Assembly: GCF_006442965.1 (NCBI RefSeq)
Contig: NZ_VFWX01000013.1
Coordinates: 62,001 to 126,000, forward strand
DNA length: 64,000 bases
Reading direction: 5' to 3'
Origin: Mesorhizobium sp. CU3
GTDB lineage: Bacteria > Pseudomonadota > Alphaproteobacteria > Rhizobiales > Rhizobiaceae
The translations under genes and the position numbers were made by a program. The notes beneath the pieces were generated by a model that saw only the letters and a list, made by a program, of their open reading frames with translations, was not told the origin of the DNA and ran no database searches. Each line of letters opens with the position of its first letter. The stretch's first letter is position 1. Shown here one piece after another: positions 44,773 to 53,939 of this stretch.

Positions 44773-45684
44773 ATGTTTTCAATGAGAAAGATCGCCGTGG
44801 CGGCTGTCGCGCTCGGCCTCGCCACCACCGCCGCTCAGGCCCAGGTGGTCGTCTCCTCGAAGATCGACACCGAGGGCGGTGTCCTGGGCAACATCATCCA
44901 ATTGGTCCTCAACGCCAACAACATCAAGACCACGGACCGCATCCAGCTTGGCGCGACGCCAGTCGTGCGCAAGGCGATCACCGCTGGCGAGATCGACATC
45001 TATCCCGAATATACTGGCAATGCCGCCTTCTTCTTCCAGAAGGCCGACGATCCGGTCTGGAAGGATGCCGCCAAGGCCTACGAAACCGCCAAGAAGCTCG
45101 ACTATGACGCCAACAAGATCGTCTGGCTGTCGCCGTCGCCGGCTAACAACACCTGGGCGATCGCGCTGCGCAAGGACGTGACCGACGCGAACAAACTCGT
45201 CACCCTGTCGGACTTCGGCAAATATGTCGCTGGCGGCGGCAAGGTGGTGCTCGCGGCATCCGCCGAATTCGTCAATTCGGCCGCCGCCCTTCCGGCCTTC
45301 CAGACCACTTACGGCTTTACCTTGAAACCTGATCAACTGATCACGCTGTCGGGTGGTGACACCGCCGCGACCATCGCCGCCGCCGCCAACCAGACCAACG
45401 GCGCCAATGCCGCCATGGTCTACGGCACGGACGGCGGCATTGCGCCGTCCGGCCTCGTCGTGCTCGAGGACGACAAGGGCGTGCAACCGGTCTACCAGCC
45501 GGCGCCGATCATTCGCGAAGAGGTTTTGAAACAGCATCCCGAGATCGAGGCGCTGCTGAAGCCGGTCTTCGCCAAGCTCGACCTCGTCACGCTGCAGGAG
45601 CTCAACGGCCGCGTCCAGCTCGGCGGCGAGCCGGCGAAGGGCGTGGCGGAGGACTTTTTGAAGAAGAACGGGTTCTTGAAGTAG
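44773..45684 (+). CDS. Osmoprotectant ABC transporter, substrate-binding protein (OsmF-like)
   Basis: 303 residues. A signal peptide (IAVAAVALGLATTAAQA) precedes an OpuAC/ProX-type binding protein (PF04069). It starts QVVVSSKIDTEGGVLGNIIQL and has EIDIYPEYTGNAAFF, SPSPANNTWAIALRK and a C-terminal LNGRVQLGGEPAKGVAEDFL. OsmF-type proteins bind glycine betaine or similar compounds, usually with low affinity. The two permeases and the ATPase follow downstream, but 249 bp with the R5 palindrome lie between. Confidence 0.85.
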   Translation: MFSMRKIAVAAVALGLATTAAQAQVVVSSKIDTEGGVLGNIIQLVLNANNIKTTDRIQLGATPVVRKAITAGEIDIYPEYTGNAAFFFQKADDPVWKDAAKAYETAKKLDYDANKIVWLSPSPANNTWAIALRKDVTDANKLVTLSDFGKYVAGGGKVVLAASAEFVNSAAALPAFQTTYGFTLKPDQLITLSGGDTAATIAAAANQTNGANAAMVYGTDGGIAPSGLVVLEDDKGVQPVYQPAPIIREEVLKQHPEIEALLKPVFAKLDLVTLQELNGRVQLGGEPAKGVAEDFLKKNGFLK

Positions 45685-45710
45685 CACACTTCGAAACGTG
45701 ACGTCGGTGC

Positions 45711-45876
45711 GAGGCCCCCCTCTCTGTCCTGCCGGACATCTCCCCCTCAAGGGGGGAGATTGGCAGTTGCTGCGCTCCGCTTCCTTTTCCGGCCTGGGCG
45801 ATTGGCGAAAGCGCTTGCGACATCTGATCTCCCCCCTTGAGGGGGAAATGGCCGGCAGGCCACAGGGGGGGGCTTC
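45711..45876. repeat. Intergenic palindromic element R5 (inside-out order)
   Basis: A 166-bp inverted repeat between the binding-protein gene and the permease gene. From the outside in, the order is GAGGCCCCCC, then a GTCCTGCCGGAC stem, then the hairpin ATCTCCCCCTC-AAGGGGGGAGAT (45738-45760). The right half mirrors this: hairpin 45827-45848, GGCCGGCAGGCC, then GGGGGGGCTTC. In R1-R3 the CTCCCC hairpin is outermost and the GAGGGG block innermost; here the order is reversed. About 65 bp of unique DNA lies in the centre. Confidence 0.82.
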
Positions 45877-45933
45877 GCGCAAGCCTCACAACCCTTATCG
45901 CTCAACGCCCGCCACCCAGCACGGGCGCGCGTC

Positions 45934-47097
45934 ATGACGCTGCGCTTCGACAAGCTCGGCGTCGTCATCGCCGTGATCGTCGCCTATGCGGCGCTCCTCG
46001 CCCCCTTCGCCACCTTTCGCGCCAACCGCATCGTGCCGGGGCAGGGGCGTTCGATCCTCGAAGCCCTGCCGCTCACGCTCGGATGGCTGCTGCTCGCCGT
46101 CATGCTGGCCGGCGCCATCGTCGCGCTGTTCAAGACGCCGCTTATCCTCAGGCTCGCCACAAGCGTCGTCGCGCTGGTCGCCCTCGCGATCCTGATTGGC
46201 ACTGCTGGGAGCTTTCTCACTCCCGCCGGCAACACCTTCGCCCGCGTTGCGCCGGCCTCCGGTTTCTGGCTGCTGGTCTTCACCTTTACGCTGCTTCTGG
46301 CAGATGTGTTGACCCGCCTGAACCTTACTCCCTGGACGCGCGTCGGCGTCCTGGTCGCCGCCGCGATCGCCATCGCCGCCTTGCTTGCATCTGGAAGTCT
46401 GGACAGCCTGTCGATCCTCAAGGAATACGCCAGCCGCGCCGACTCCTTCTGGGCCGAAGCCTCCAAGCACGTCACGCTGGCGCTGGGGTCGCTGGCCGGC
46501 GCGGTGATCGTCGGCCTGCCGCTCGGCATCCTCTGCCATCGCGTCGAGCGGCTGCGGGCCGGCGTGCTCAATGTGCTCAACATCATCCAGACCATTCCCT
46601 CGATCGCGCTCTTCGGCCTGCTGATCGCGCCGCTCGGCTGGGTCGCGTTGCATGTTCCGGGTGCGGCCGCAATCGGTATCAGGGGCATCGGCGCCGCGCC
46701 GGCCTTCGTCGCGCTCTTCCTCTATTCGCTGCTGCCGGTGGTCGCGAACACGGTGGTCGGCCTGGCCGGCGTGCCTCGTGCCGCCAACGATGCCGCTCGC
46801 GGCATGGGCATGACCGACCGCCAGCGCCTGTTCGGCGTCGAGTTCCCGCTCGCCTTTCCGGTTATCCTGACCGGCATCCGCATCGTGCTGGTGCAGAATA
46901 TCGGCTTGGCCACCATCGCGGCGCTGATCGGCGGTGGCGGCTTCGGCGTGTTCGTCTTCCAGGGCGTCGGCCAGACGGCGATGGACCTCGTGCTGCTCGG
47001 CGCGCTGCCGACCGTGGCGCTGGCCTTCGCCGCGGCCATCATCCTCGACGCCATCATTGAAATGACCTCCACCAGGCGCAGGGCCGAACCCGCATGA
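45934..47097 (+). CDS. Osmoprotectant ABC transporter permease (YehY-like)
   Basis: 387 residues: five or so N-terminal membrane helices absent from shorter permeases, then the usual transporter permease core (residues ~180-375). The core has HVTLALGSLAGAVIVGLPLG, IIQTIPSIALFGLL and the EAA loop AARGMGMTDRQRLFGVEFPLA that contacts the ATPase. The long N-terminal part matches YehY. It overlaps the ATPase gene by 4 bp (ATGA). Confidence 0.88.
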   Translation: MTLRFDKLGVVIAVIVAYAALLAPFATFRANRIVPGQGRSILEALPLTLGWLLLAVMLAGAIVALFKTPLILRLATSVVALVALAILIGTAGSFLTPAGNTFARVAPASGFWLLVFTFTLLLADVLTRLNLTPWTRVGVLVAAAIAIAALLASGSLDSLSILKEYASRADSFWAEASKHVTLALGSLAGAVIVGLPLGILCHRVERLRAGVLNVLNIIQTIPSIALFGLLIAPLGWVALHVPGAAAIGIRGIGAAPAFVALFLYSLLPVVANTVVGLAGVPRAANDAARGMGMTDRQRLFGVEFPLAFPVILTGIRIVLVQNIGLATIAALIGGGGFGVFVFQGVGQTAMDLVLLGALPTVALAFAAAIILDAIIEMTSTRRRAEPA

Positions 47098-48032
47098 TCG
47101 AGATCGAAGGCATCACCAAGCGCTATGGCGAGACGACCGTGGTCGACAACGTGTCGATGGTCATCGAGCCGCGCACCATCGCAACCATTGTCGGCACCTC
47201 GGGCTCCGGCAAGACGACGCTGCTTCGCATGATCAATCGCCTCGTCGAACCGACCGCCGGCGTGATCAAGCTCGACGGCGTCGACAACCGCTCGGTGCCG
47301 GACTACCAGCTGCGCCGCAGCATCGGCTATGCAATCCAGGGCCATGGGCTTTTTCCGCACCGCACGGTGGCGCAGAACATCGCCACGGTGCCGGTGCTGC
47401 TCGGCTGGGACCGAGACCGCATCAAGGCCCGCGTCGATGAGCTGATGACGCTCTACCAACTCGATCCGCAAGCCTACGGGCCGCGTTATCCGCACGAGCT
47501 TTCCGGCGGCCAGCAGCAGCGCGTCGGCGTCGCCCGCGCTCTCGCCGCCGAGCCGAACGTGCTTTTGATGGACGAGCCTTTCGGCGCGCTCGACCCGATC
47601 ATCCGCACCAAGGCGCAGGAGGATCTGCTCAAGATCCAGAAACGCTTCGGCACCACCATCATCCTCGTTACCCACGATATGGAAGAGGCGGTGCATCTTG
47701 GCGACAAGATCGCCGTGATGGACGCTGGCAAGCTGGTCCAGTACGCAAAGCCGGCCGAAATCCTGGCGAGACCCGCGAATGATTTCGTCGAGACGCTGGT
47801 CGGCGCCAGCGAAAGGCCGTTCCGGCTCTTGTCGCTCGGCCATGTGCGCGACGCCGTAGAGCCGGGCGGCGCCGAAGGCGAGGCGATCCCTGGCGACGCC
47901 AGCCAACGCGACGCGCTGGCTGAGCTGTTGTGGACCGGCCGGCCGGCATTGCCGGTCACGGACGCCGACGGCAAGCCGCTCGGCCGCATCACCGTGGAAG
48001 GCCTGGTGAAACGCGCGGCGAGGCCGCGATGA
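47094..48032 (+). CDS. Osmoprotectant ABC transporter ATPase (YehX-like)
   Basis: 312 residues. Walker A GTSGSGKTT, Q-loop region GYAIQGHGLFPH, signature LSGGQQQRVGVARAL and Walker B VLLMDEPFGALDP. A C-terminal ~70-residue extension ends in a CBS-like segment (GRPALPVTDADGKPLGRITV), as in ATPases of betaine/proline transporters that sense ionic strength. It overlaps the next permease gene by 4 bp. Confidence 0.92.
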   Translation: MIEIEGITKRYGETTVVDNVSMVIEPRTIATIVGTSGSGKTTLLRMINRLVEPTAGVIKLDGVDNRSVPDYQLRRSIGYAIQGHGLFPHRTVAQNIATVPVLLGWDRDRIKARVDELMTLYQLDPQAYGPRYPHELSGGQQQRVGVARALAAEPNVLLMDEPFGALDPIIRTKAQEDLLKIQKRFGTTIILVTHDMEEAVHLGDKIAVMDAGKLVQYAKPAEILARPANDFVETLVGASERPFRLLSLGHVRDAVEPGGAEGEAIPGDASQRDALAELLWTGRPALPVTDADGKPLGRITVEGLVKRAARPR

Positions 48033-48778
48033 AAGCCTGGCTGCCCGCGCTGCTCAGGCTCGCCGTGCTGGTGTTTCTGGTGGCCTTCATCACCAATCCC
48101 GGCTGGTTCGAGCCGTTGCTCAAGCCGTTGACAGAGAACGGCGCGCCGGCGATCTACAACCAGGGCAGCCTCTTGTCCCTGACCCTGCAGCATCTGTGGA
48201 CCGTGGCGATTGCGACGGTCGCCGCGACCATCGTCGCCGTGGCGCTCGCCATTCTGGTCACCAGGCCGTTCGGCGCCGAGTTCCTGCCGTTGTCGCGCAG
48301 CCTGGTCAATATCGGCCAGACCTTTCCACCGGTTGCGGTGCTGGCGCTCGCCGTGCCCGCTGTCGGCTTCGGGCAGACGCCGACACTGATTGCGCTTTTC
48401 CTCTACGGCCTGCTGCCGATCTTCGAAAACGCGCTCACCGCGCTCACCACGCTCCCCGGCAACGTCATGGAAGCGGCGCGCGGTGCCGGCATGACTGGCT
48501 GGCAAAGGCTCTTGAAGGTGGAACTGCCGTTGAGCGCGCCGGTGGTCCTCGGCGGCATCCGGCTCTCGGTGGTCATCAGCCTCGCCACCGCAACCATCGG
48601 CTCGACGGTTGCCGCCAAGACGCTCGGCGAGGTCATCATCGCCGGGCTTACCACCAACAACCTTGCTTTCGTGCTGCAGGGCGGCCTGATCGTCGCCGCG
48701 CTGGCCGTGCTTATCTACGACGCGCTGTCGGCAGTCGAACGCTACGCCGCGCGGCGCATGGGGCAGGGCACGGAATAG
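48029..48778 (+). CDS. Osmoprotectant ABC transporter permease (YehW-like)
   Basis: 249 residues, about six helices. The EAA loop is AARGAGMTGWQRLLKVELPLSAP, and NIGQTFPPVAVLALAVP matches the partner permease. With YehY and YehX homologues it completes a heterodimeric importer. ATG at 48029 overlaps the ATPase stop. Nothing resembling a terminator lies before the convergent hicA, 6 bp away. Confidence 0.88.
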   Translation: MKAWLPALLRLAVLVFLVAFITNPGWFEPLLKPLTENGAPAIYNQGSLLSLTLQHLWTVAIATVAATIVAVALAILVTRPFGAEFLPLSRSLVNIGQTFPPVAVLALAVPAVGFGQTPTLIALFLYGLLPIFENALTALTTLPGNVMEAARGAGMTGWQRLLKVELPLSAPVVLGGIRLSVVISLATATIGSTVAAKTLGEVIIAGLTTNNLAFVLQGGLIVAALAVLIYDALSAVERYAARRMGQGTE

Positions 48779-48784
48779 TGAGGC

Positions 48785-48991
48785 TCAGACATCGGTTTCG
48801 TCGATTTCCGCCATCTTCAAAAGATGGCGAACGAGCCCCGTTTTAAGCGGTTTGTTGCCATGTATCGGAATGGAGAGGCGTACGATGCTTCCCGCCTATC
48901 CGTAGATGTGATGGCTGCCCGCTATTCGCAGAAGTTGCCAGCCTCGCCGCTCGACGGCCTTTGCCAGGTCCTTGCCTGAAATGGATTTCAA
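48785..48991 (-). pseudogene. hicA: hicA toxin gene with an in-frame stop codon
   Basis: A 69-codon frame (start TTG overlapping the hicB stop) reads KSISGKDLAKAVERRGWQLL, then RIAGSHHIYG, then TAG (codon 32, bases 48896-48898), then AGSIVRLSIPIHGNKPLKTG and LVRHLLKMAEID to the real stop. HicA is an mRNA interferase with a double-stranded-RNA-binding fold. The G-S-H with its catalytic His and the hydrophobic pattern after the stop are intact, so a single base change explains the break; the usual residue at this place is Lys or Arg. The toxin is probably inactive unless the stop is read through. Confidence 0.85.
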
Positions 48992-49191
48992 ACTGCGATT
49001 TCCACCAACCTGCCGGGTAATGAAGTGACCGAGGAAGGCAGATCCACCGAAAGACAGCCTTCAATGGCTTCACGCAGATTTGCGTAAAGTTCGTCCAGAG
49101 TTTCTCCCTCAGTCGCGCAACCGGGAATGGCGGGGACCTCGGCCCAGAATCCGCCTTCTTCCGCTTCGTGGACGATAGCCTTGAACGTCAT
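48988..49191 (-). CDS. hicB: HicB family antitoxin
   Basis: 67 residues. HicB neutralises HicA. The N-terminal partial RNase-H-like domain has FKAIVHEAEEGGFWAEVPAI, PGCATEGETLDELYANLREA and IEGCL. This short form lacks a C-terminal DNA-binding domain. AGGAG lies 8 bp upstream of the ATG. It overlaps hicA, in the order hicB-hicA. Confidence 0.88.
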   Translation of the reverse strand: MTFKAIVHEAEEGGFWAEVPAIPGCATEGETLDELYANLREAIEGCLSVDLPSSVTSLPGRLVEIAV

Positions 49192-49526
49192 TGATCAGCT
49201 CCTGTCCGCCTGAAGATATGCTTGGTCTGGAGCATTTGCAAAGCGCGCGATCCGTCAGCGATTGGCCTTGCTCAAGACCAGATCCGAGCAGCCGGACGTA
49301 ACGTCATTTCAATCGATCTAATTCCGGACCCGTGCTGGCACAACGTTTAGTGCCTTCGTCTTTCGGGTGAAAGCAGGGCAAAAACCGAACAATATCTTGA
49401 CGTTCCGAGCCCTGTTTCGCATACACGCCAGCGAAGGGGCGGATTCCGACTTGCCGGCAATTCGTCTTCTGTCTCATCGGCCCAGGGAGGGGTTCTTTTG
49501 GGCCAAAAATCGAGGAAAAATCCGGC
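49192..49526. other. 335-bp divergent gap between hicB and hppA
   Basis: No gene seen on either strand. It should hold the hicB and hppA promoters. No strong palindrome found. Confidence 0.5.
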
Positions 49527-51668
49527 ATGACCATCATCTTCGCCGTCATCGCCTGCGGCTTGCTTTCAGTGCTCTACGCCATCTGGGCGACACGGTCGGT
49601 CCTTGCGTCCGATCAGGGCAACCAGCGCATGCAGGAAATCTCCGCCGCCATCCGCGAGGGCGCCCAGGCCTATCTGGCGCGCCAATATACGACCATCGCC
49701 ATTGTCGGCGTCGTCGTGCTCCTGCTCGCCTGGTGGCTGCTCTCCTTTACCTCGGCGCTCGGCTTCCTGATCGGCGCCGTGCTTTCAGGCGCCGCCGGCT
49801 TCATCGGCATGCATGTCTCGGTGCGCGCCAATGTGCGCACCGCGCAAGCCGCCTCCAACAGCCTCGCCGCCGGCCTTGACATCGCCTTCAAGTCGGGCGC
49901 CATCACCGGCTTGCTGGTCGCGGGCCTGGCGCTGCTCGGCGTCTCCATCTACTACTGGATCCTGACCGGCCCGATGGGCCTGCAGCCCAATGACCGCATC
50001 GTCATCGACGCGCTGGTCTCGCTCGGCTTCGGCGCTTCGCTGATCTCGATCTTCGCCCGTCTCGGCGGTGGCATCTTCACCAAGGGCGCCGACGTCGGCG
50101 GCGACCTCGTCGGCAAGGTCGAAGCCGGTATTCCCGAAGACGATCCGCGCAACCCCGCCACCATCGCCGACAATGTCGGCGACAATGTCGGCGACTGCGC
50201 CGGCATGGCCGCGGACCTGTTCGAGACCTATGCGGTGACAGTCGTCGCCACCATGGTCTTGGCCGCGATCTTCTTCGGCGGCACCGCCATTCTGGGCGCG
50301 GCGATGCTCTACCCGCTCGCCATCTGCGGCGCCTGCATCCTGACCTCGATCGTCGGCACCTTCTTCGTCAAGCTCGGCGCCAACGGCTCGATCATGGGCG
50401 CGCTCTACAAGGGCCTTATCGTCACCGGTCTGCTCTCCATCGTCGGCCTCGGCATCGCCACCTCGGCAACCGTCGGCTGGGGCGAGGTCGGCACCGTCGC
50501 CGGCATCGCCATCACCGGCAAGAACCTGTTCATCTGCGGCCTGATCGGCCTCGTGGTGACCGGGCTTATCGTGGTGATCACCGAATACTATACCGGCACC
50601 AACAAGCGCCCGGTCAACTCGATCGCCCAGGCCTCGGTGACCGGTCACGGCACCAACGTCATCCAGGGCCTCGCGGTCTCGCTGGAATCGACGGCGCTGC
50701 CGGCCATCGTCATCGTCGGCGGCATCATTGCCACCTACCAGCTCGGCGGCCTGTTCGGCACCGCGATCGCCGTCACCACCATGCTCGGTCTCGCCGGCAT
50801 GATCGTGGCGCTGGACGCCTTCGGCCCGGTCACCGACAATGCCGGCGGCATCGCCGAAATGGCCGGCCTGCCCAAGGAAGTGCGCCACTCGACCGACGCG
50901 CTCGACGCGGTCGGCAACACCACCAAGGCGGTGACCAAGGGCTATGCAATCGGCTCGGCCGGTCTCGGCGCGCTGGTGCTGTTCGCGGCTTACTCGAACG
51001 ACCTGAAGTTCTTCGCGGCCAATGGCGACAAGTACCATTACTTCCAGGGCATGGGCGACGTCTCCTTCGACCTCTCCAACCCTTACGTCGTCGCCGGCCT
51101 GATCTTCGGCGGCCTGATCCCCTATCTGTTCGGCGGCATCGCCATGACCGCCGTCGGTCGCGCCGCCGGCTCGATCGTCGAGGAAGTGCGCAAGCAGTTC
51201 CGCGAGGACAAGGGCATCATGGCCGGCACCTCGAAGCCGAACTATGCCCGCGCCGTCGACATCCTGACCAGGGCGGCGATCCGGGAAATGATCATCCCCT
51301 CGCTGCTGCCGGTGCTGGCGCCGCTCGTCGTCTATTTCGGCGTGCTTTTGATCTCCGGCTCGAAGGCCTCGGCCTTCGCGGCGCTCGGCGCCTCGCTGCT
51401 CGGCGTCATCGTCAACGGCCTGTTCGTCGCCATCTCGATGACCTCCGGCGGCGGCGCCTGGGACAACGCCAAGAAGTCGTTCGAAGACGGCTTCACCGAC
51501 AAGGACGGCGTCAAGCACCTGAAGGGCTCCGATGCGCACAAGGCCTCGGTGACCGGCGACACCGTCGGCGATCCCTACAAGGATACCGCCGGCCCGGCCG
51601 TCAACCCGGCGATCAAGATCACCAACATCGTGGCGCTCCTGCTGCTCGCCGTGCTCGCGCACGGCTGA
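49527..51668 (+). CDS. hppA: Membrane-bound proton-translocating pyrophosphatase
   Basis: 713 residues with about 16 membrane helices. It splits pyrophosphate and pumps H+. The catalytic loops are DVGGDLVGKVEAGIPEDD, then TIADNVGDNVGDCAG, and near the end DTVGDPYKDTAGPAVNP. The segment GNTTKAVTKGYAIGS has Lys after the TT. Potassium-dependent enzymes have Ala at this place, so this one should be of the K+-independent type. The gene stands alone, with a strong terminator behind it. Confidence 0.97.
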   Translation: MTIIFAVIACGLLSVLYAIWATRSVLASDQGNQRMQEISAAIREGAQAYLARQYTTIAIVGVVVLLLAWWLLSFTSALGFLIGAVLSGAAGFIGMHVSVRANVRTAQAASNSLAAGLDIAFKSGAITGLLVAGLALLGVSIYYWILTGPMGLQPNDRIVIDALVSLGFGASLISIFARLGGGIFTKGADVGGDLVGKVEAGIPEDDPRNPATIADNVGDNVGDCAGMAADLFETYAVTVVATMVLAAIFFGGTAILGAAMLYPLAICGACILTSIVGTFFVKLGANGSIMGALYKGLIVTGLLSIVGLGIATSATVGWGEVGTVAGIAITGKNLFICGLIGLVVTGLIVVITEYYTGTNKRPVNSIAQASVTGHGTNVIQGLAVSLESTALPAIVIVGGIIATYQLGGLFGTAIAVTTMLGLAGMIVALDAFGPVTDNAGGIAEMAGLPKEVRHSTDALDAVGNTTKAVTKGYAIGSAGLGALVLFAAYSNDLKFFAANGDKYHYFQGMGDVSFDLSNPYVVAGLIFGGLIPYLFGGIAMTAVGRAAGSIVEEVRKQFREDKGIMAGTSKPNYARAVDILTRAAIREMIIPSLLPVLAPLVVYFGVLLISGSKASAFAALGASLLGVIVNGLFVAISMTSGGGAWDNAKKSFEDGFTDKDGVKHLKGSDAHKASVTGDTVGDPYKDTAGPAVNPAIKITNIVALLLLAVLAHG

Positions 51669-51689
51669 TCGCAGCACACGTTCCAAGAC

Positions 51690-51722
51690 AAAACCCGCGG
51701 GAGCGATCCCGCGGGTTTTTTG
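51690..51722 (+). terminator. Rho-independent terminator after hppA
   Basis: AAACCCGCGGGA-GCGA-TCCCGCGGGTTT, a perfect 12-bp stem ending in TTTTTTG. It lies between convergent hppA and livF-type gene and probably serves both. Confidence 0.92.
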
Positions 51723-51740
51723 TTGGCGCCTCGGATTATC

Positions 51741-52544
51741 CTACCCGGCCTGGATCGCCGCTGGCGCGCCGTAGCCGAGGTAGAACCGGTGAAGGTCATC
51801 GCGCGCGGCGAGGTCGGAGGCATTGCCCTCGAGCGCCACGCGCCCGCCTTCGAGCACATAGGCACGCGAGGCGTGGGCGAGCGAGAGGGCGGCGTTCTGC
51901 TCGGCGAGCATGAAGGCGGTGCCTTTTTCCCGGTTGAGCCTGACGATGATCTCGAAGATTTCTTGGACGATGCGCGGGGCAAGCCCCATCGACGGTTCGT
52001 CGAGCAGGACAAGGCGAGGCCGCGTCAGCAGAGCACGGCCGATCGCGAGCATCTGCTGTTCGCCGCCCGACGTCAGGCCGGCCAGCGTTCGGCGCTTCTC
52101 CCTCAGTCGTGGAAACCAGGCATAGATGTCGTCAAGTTGCCGCTTGATTTCGGCGCGGTCCGGCCGGTGCAGGAAGGCGCCGGCGAGCAGGTTCTCCTCA
52201 ACGGTCAGATGCGCGAAGACATGACGTCCTTCCAGCACATGGACGATGCCACGCGCCGCCAGCCGGTTCGCCGGCGTGCCGACGATGTCTTCGCCGTCGA
52301 AACGGATATGGCCGCGACGCACACTGGCGCGGTCGGCTGCGGCGAGACCGGAAATCGCCTTCAGCACCGTGCTCTTGCCGGCGCCGTTCGCGCCGAGCAA
52401 CGCGACGATTTCGCCGCCGCTGATCGTCAGCGAGACATCCGCCACCGCCAGGATCGCGCCGCCATAGACGACTTCGATACCCGACACATCGAGCAGCTTG
52501 CGGCCGGCGGCATTCGGATCGGCGAGGTGAGGCGCTGTCGTCAT
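51741..52544 (-). CDS. Liv-type ABC transporter ATPase (LivF-like)
   Basis: 267 residues. Walker A LLGANGAGKST, signature LTSGGEQQMLAIGRAL, Walker B LVLLDEPSMGLAP, H-loop region MLAEQNAALSLAHASRAYVL. The E-Q-N after Walker B and the LEGRHVFAHLTVEENL block are typical of LivF. Last gene of the six-gene operon that starts with the monooxygenase. Confidence 0.92.
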   Translation of the reverse strand: MTTAPHLADPNAAGRKLLDVSGIEVVYGGAILAVADVSLTISGGEIVALLGANGAGKSTVLKAISGLAAADRASVRRGHIRFDGEDIVGTPANRLAARGIVHVLEGRHVFAHLTVEENLLAGAFLHRPDRAEIKRQLDDIYAWFPRLREKRRTLAGLTSGGEQQMLAIGRALLTRPRLVLLDEPSMGLAPRIVQEIFEIIVRLNREKGTAFMLAEQNAALSLAHASRAYVLEGGRVALEGNASDLAARDDLHRFYLGYGAPAAIQAG

Positions 52545-52597
52545 CGTCGTTTTCCTTATGGCGAGGGGCGGCGGATGCCGCGCCTCGCCGAACGCAA

Positions 52598-53926
52598 TCA
52601 GTTGGTTTCGGCTTCCGGGGTGCGCGGCGTGATGCCGTGTTCCTTGGCATAGGCCGCCGCGCCGTCCTTGATCAGCGGGTTGAGGAGCTCATGATCCGCC
52701 TTGATCCAGTCGGTCTTGAGCACCCATTTCTGCCCGTCCCAGCTCTGGATGCGGGCCGCGCCGCCGCCTTCATGGTCGAACGGCGTGATCTTGATCGGCT
52801 GCAGCAGGCCCTCGAAGCCGATCTGCTTCAGCCTGGCGTCGTCGATCGTCAGGTGCTCGAAGGCCCAGCGTCCTTCCTCGCCATTCAGCGGCCGGGCGCC
52901 GAAATGCTTGTAGCCGGTCCGCAACGCCTCGACGGCGAGAGCGGCGTTGACCAGGCCGACATTGTAGTTCACCGCGCCGAACAGTTTCTGGTCCCTGAGA
53001 TCCGATTTGCCCTTGTCGAGGATCTCGGCCTTCAGGCGCTTGTGAATGTCGAAATCCGTGCCGCCCGGATAGGGCGCCAGCGCCGAATAGCCGATCGCCG
53101 CCTTGCCGGCCGGTATGACGTCGGACTCGGAGCCTGCCCAGACGTCGCCGATGATGTGGTCGGCCGGGAAGCCGAAGCGCTGCGCCGTCTTGATGGCGAC
53201 CACCGTCGAGACGCCCCAGGTGCGCAGGAAGACCCAGTCCGGCTTCTGTTCGCGAACCTGGCGCCATTGCGGCGACTGCTCGTTGCCGGGGTCGGCGACC
53301 GGGATCTGGATGTTCTCGAAGCCGTACTTTTTTGCGAGCAGGTCGATGGCCGGCTGGCTGGCGCGGCCGTAGGCGCTGTCGTGATAGACGGTTGCGATCT
53401 TCAGGCCTTTCAGCTTGTCGAAGCCGCCGACCTTGGAAGCGATGTAATTGATGCCCGTCGAAGCCTGGCTGTAGTAGCTGAAGAGCAGCGGGAAGGCATA
53501 GGGGAATACCGTTCCGTCGACGGTCTCGGTCTTGCCGCCTGCCGGGTCGATCAGCGGGATCTTGTCCGCCGCCGCCTTTTCCAAGAGCGCATAGGTGGCC
53601 GGCGTGCCATGGGTGAAGAAGAAGGCGAGCGGCGAGCCGTCCTTGCCAGCCTTGACCCGCTCGTAGACTTCCACCGTGCGGTCCGGGCTCCACTCGGTTT
53701 CGAATTCCTCGTAGTTGAGCTTCACGCCCTCGACGCCGCCTTCGACCTCGTTGATATAGCGGAAATAGTCCCGCTCGCCGGCCCACCAGAGCTCGCCGGA
53801 CGAGGCATAGGCGCCGACGCGGTAGGTCGGCAGCGGTATGTATTGGCTGACATCGGCGGCCAGCGCCGCCGATGTGGCGGAAAACACGGTGCCGGCAAGA
53901 AGCGCGGCGAGAAGCAGTCTTTTCAT
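52598..53926 (-). CDS. Liv-type ABC transporter substrate-binding protein
   Basis: 442 residues, with a signal peptide (LLLAALLAGTVFSATSAALA). It is a periplasmic two-lobe binding protein (Peripla_BP_6-like): YRINEVEGGVEGVKLNYEEF-type N-lobe, IPLIDPAGG, ATVYHDSAYGRASQPAIDLL and ALAPYPGGTDFDIHKRLK. Unlike leucine-binding proteins it carries extended aromatic segments (SSGELWWAGERDYF), so the ligand is not simply a branched-chain amino acid. Ligand unknown; see the monooxygenase entry. Confidence 0.85.
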   Translation of the reverse strand: MKRLLLAALLAGTVFSATSAALAADVSQYIPLPTYRVGAYASSGELWWAGERDYFRYINEVEGGVEGVKLNYEEFETEWSPDRTVEVYERVKAGKDGSPLAFFFTHGTPATYALLEKAAADKIPLIDPAGGKTETVDGTVFPYAFPLLFSYYSQASTGINYIASKVGGFDKLKGLKIATVYHDSAYGRASQPAIDLLAKKYGFENIQIPVADPGNEQSPQWRQVREQKPDWVFLRTWGVSTVVAIKTAQRFGFPADHIIGDVWAGSESDVIPAGKAAIGYSALAPYPGGTDFDIHKRLKAEILDKGKSDLRDQKLFGAVNYNVGLVNAALAVEALRTGYKHFGARPLNGEEGRWAFEHLTIDDARLKQIGFEGLLQPIKITPFDHEGGGAARIQSWDGQKWVLKTDWIKADHELLNPLIKDGAAAYAKEHGITPRTPEAETN

Positions 53927-53939
53927 TGGTTTTAGGCTC

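Noticed and set aside
49785..51686. 633-codon open frame opposite hppA
   Set aside because: Low-complexity Asp/Gly/Ala/Arg sequence from the reverse of a membrane protein; hppA is certain.
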